Assembly: GCA_041477875.1 (NCBI GenBank)
Contig: JBGOVA010000200.1
Coordinates: 1 to 7,918, forward strand
Source of the DNA: SZUA-430 sp041477875
Lineage (GTDB): Bacteria > Pseudomonadota > Alphaproteobacteria > Micropepsales > Micropepsaceae
Length of the DNA: 7,918 nucleotides
Reading direction: 5' to 3'
The notes under the pieces were generated by a model that saw only the letters and a list, made by a program, of their open reading frames with translations, was not told the DNA's origin and searched no databases. The translations under genes were made by a program, and so were the position numbers. Of this stretch, positions 7,287 to 7,918 are shown piece after piece (the first letter of the stretch is position 1; each line of letters opens with the position of its first letter).

Positions 7287-7409
7287 TTTCCCCTCCGAAA
7301 AGCCCTGGCACGCCATCGATCGCGCGGGGAGGTCTTGGGAGGAGCCGTTATCGCCCGGTTAGGCTTAAGGGCGGGTAAATTGCGCGCCCGGATGCTGTAC
7401 TCGAATAGA
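7287..7409 (-). promoter_or_regulatory. Upstream region of the OmpA gene at 6216
   Basis: This stretch must hold the promoter of the gene starting at 7286, since the preceding unit ends at the hairpin 7410-7435. I could not identify a convincing -35/-10 pair. It contains TTAA, seven bases, TAAA (7365-7379), a one-mismatch resemblance to the alphaproteobacterial CtrA box. No gene is visible. Confidence 0.3.
7290..7296 (-). promoter_or_regulatory. Ribosome binding site that sets the start at 7286
   Basis: GGAGGGG on the minus strand lies a few bases before ATG 7284-7286 (5 bases from GGAGG). It favours this start over the in-frame ATG at 7316, which would place ten extra residues before the signal peptide. 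Confidence 0.75.
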
Positions 7410-7435
7410 GAAGGGCGGCCTTTGAGCCGCCCTTC
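7410..7435 (-). terminator. Intrinsic terminator of the partial OmpA gene at 7484
   Basis: A perfect 10-bp stem (7410-7419 with 7426-7435) has a 6-base loop. On the minus strand it is followed by TCTATTCG, a moderately T-rich tail. It lies 48 bases past the stop at 7484. Its GGGCGGCC-type stem resembles that of the terminator at 4836-4867. Confidence 0.75.
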
Positions 7436-7483
7436 ATCAGCACACGGAGGATAGTCTTCAGTCTAGTCCCTAAAGTCAGGCGA

Positions 7484-7918
7484 TTAGTTCAAATCGATCG
7501 TCGCGCGGCGATTCTGTGGTTCCTTCACGCCGTCGCCGGTTTGCACCATCAGTTCGGTCTCGCCGCGGCCGCTGGTCGAGATCATGCTGGCCGGGACACC
7601 TTCGGCGGCAAGCCCGTCCTTGACGGCCTGTGCGCGGCGGATCGAGAGCCGCACGTTGTAGGTCGCGGACCCCGACGAGTCGGTGTGGCCGACGATCATG
7701 ATCGAAGCCGAGCCATACTCTTTGGCCGCGGCCGCCGCATCGGCGACGACGCGCGCCGCTTCAGGCGTCAGATTCGACTTGTTGAATCCGAAGAACACGA
7801 TGAACTGCTTCGGACCCTTCGCCGGCGGCGGCGGTGGCGCCATCGGCGGCGGTGCTGCGCCGTCGCGCTGCAGATCGAAACGAATACCGACCAGCACCGA
7901 ATGATCCGTCTTCTCCAT
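7484..7918 (-). CDS. OmpA-family outer-membrane protein, fourth array member (N-terminus beyond window)
   Basis: The C-terminal 144 codons of a fourth OmpA-family gene. The frame is open to the window edge, and the ATG at 7916-7918 is an internal Met, because the visible part begins just before the last barrel strand (SVLVGIRFDLQ, about visible residues 8-17). A Pro-rich linker follows (about 18-36, with five consecutive prolines), then the OmpA domain (about 37-141) with the peptidoglycan-contact pair D80 (VGHTDSSGS) and R95 (LSIRR) in visible numbering. It ends KEPQNRRATIDLN like the gene at 4922. By analogy with its neighbours about 200 residues (signal peptide and most of the barrel) should lie beyond 7918. 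The stop is followed by a terminator at 7410-7435. Confidence 0.93.
   Translation of the reverse strand: MEKTDHSVLVGIRFDLQRDGAAPPPMAPPPPPAKGPKQFIVFFGFNKSNLTPEAARVVADAAAAAKEYGSASIMIVGHTDSSGSATYNVRLSIRRAQAVKDGLAAEGVPASMISTSGRGETELMVQTGDGVKEPQNRRATIDLN
7485..7507 (-). repeat. 23-base identity shared by two OmpA gene 3' ends (copy 2)
   Basis: Second copy of the 23-base stretch at 4923-4945, at the 3' end of the partial OmpA gene. Similarity continues upstream with substitutions through the OmpA-domain coding region. Confidence 0.85.

Noticed and set aside
6219..7454. Long plus-strand open frame opposite the OmpA gene at 6216
   Set aside because: Same pattern: low-complexity, Arg-rich translation, no ribosome site or domain, fully antisense to a well-supported gene.

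Overview
The window is GC-rich with G/C-dominated third codon positions. Its genes point to a Gram-negative alphaproteobacterium: an RND inner-membrane pump, a periplasmic Cys-containing protein of a type I associate with alphaproteobacteria, and OmpA-family proteins with an eight-stranded-barrel type N-terminus, a proline-rich linker and a peptidoglycan-binding C-terminus. The sequence does not settle genus. I see no mobile element, CRISPR array, tRNA, rRNA or phage gene.

Layout. On the plus strand, positions 1-2811 hold the C-terminal 936 codons of an RND efflux permease whose N-terminus lies before the window. After a 153-base gap comes a small secreted protein with four cysteines (2965-3576). 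A strong terminator (about 3597-3628) works in both directions and separates it from the convergent minus-strand block. That block fills the rest of the window and is a head-to-tail array of four paralogous OmpA-family genes: 3647-4687, 4922-5971, 6216-7286, and a partial copy from 7484 that runs off the right edge. Each of the three genes at 4922, 6216 and 7484 is followed by its own intrinsic terminator, and the gene at 3647 uses the bidirectional one. The copies therefore look like separate transcription units, not one operon.

Function. The four OmpA paralogs should be outer-membrane proteins that bind peptidoglycan through a periplasmic C-terminal domain. All keep the Asp and Arg that contact diaminopimelate in E. 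coli OmpA, with identical 15-residue spacing. The C-terminal domains are well conserved; the N-terminal barrels differ mostly in likely surface loops, as in a family that expanded by tandem duplication and then diverged at the surface. The copy at 3647 is the most divergent; the other three share a recognisable C-terminal signature. The RND pump and the secreted protein also belong to the cell envelope, but nothing in the sequence links them directly to the OmpA array.

I see no clearly new molecular system here. The tandem OmpA array, which may continue past the right edge, is the feature most worth following.
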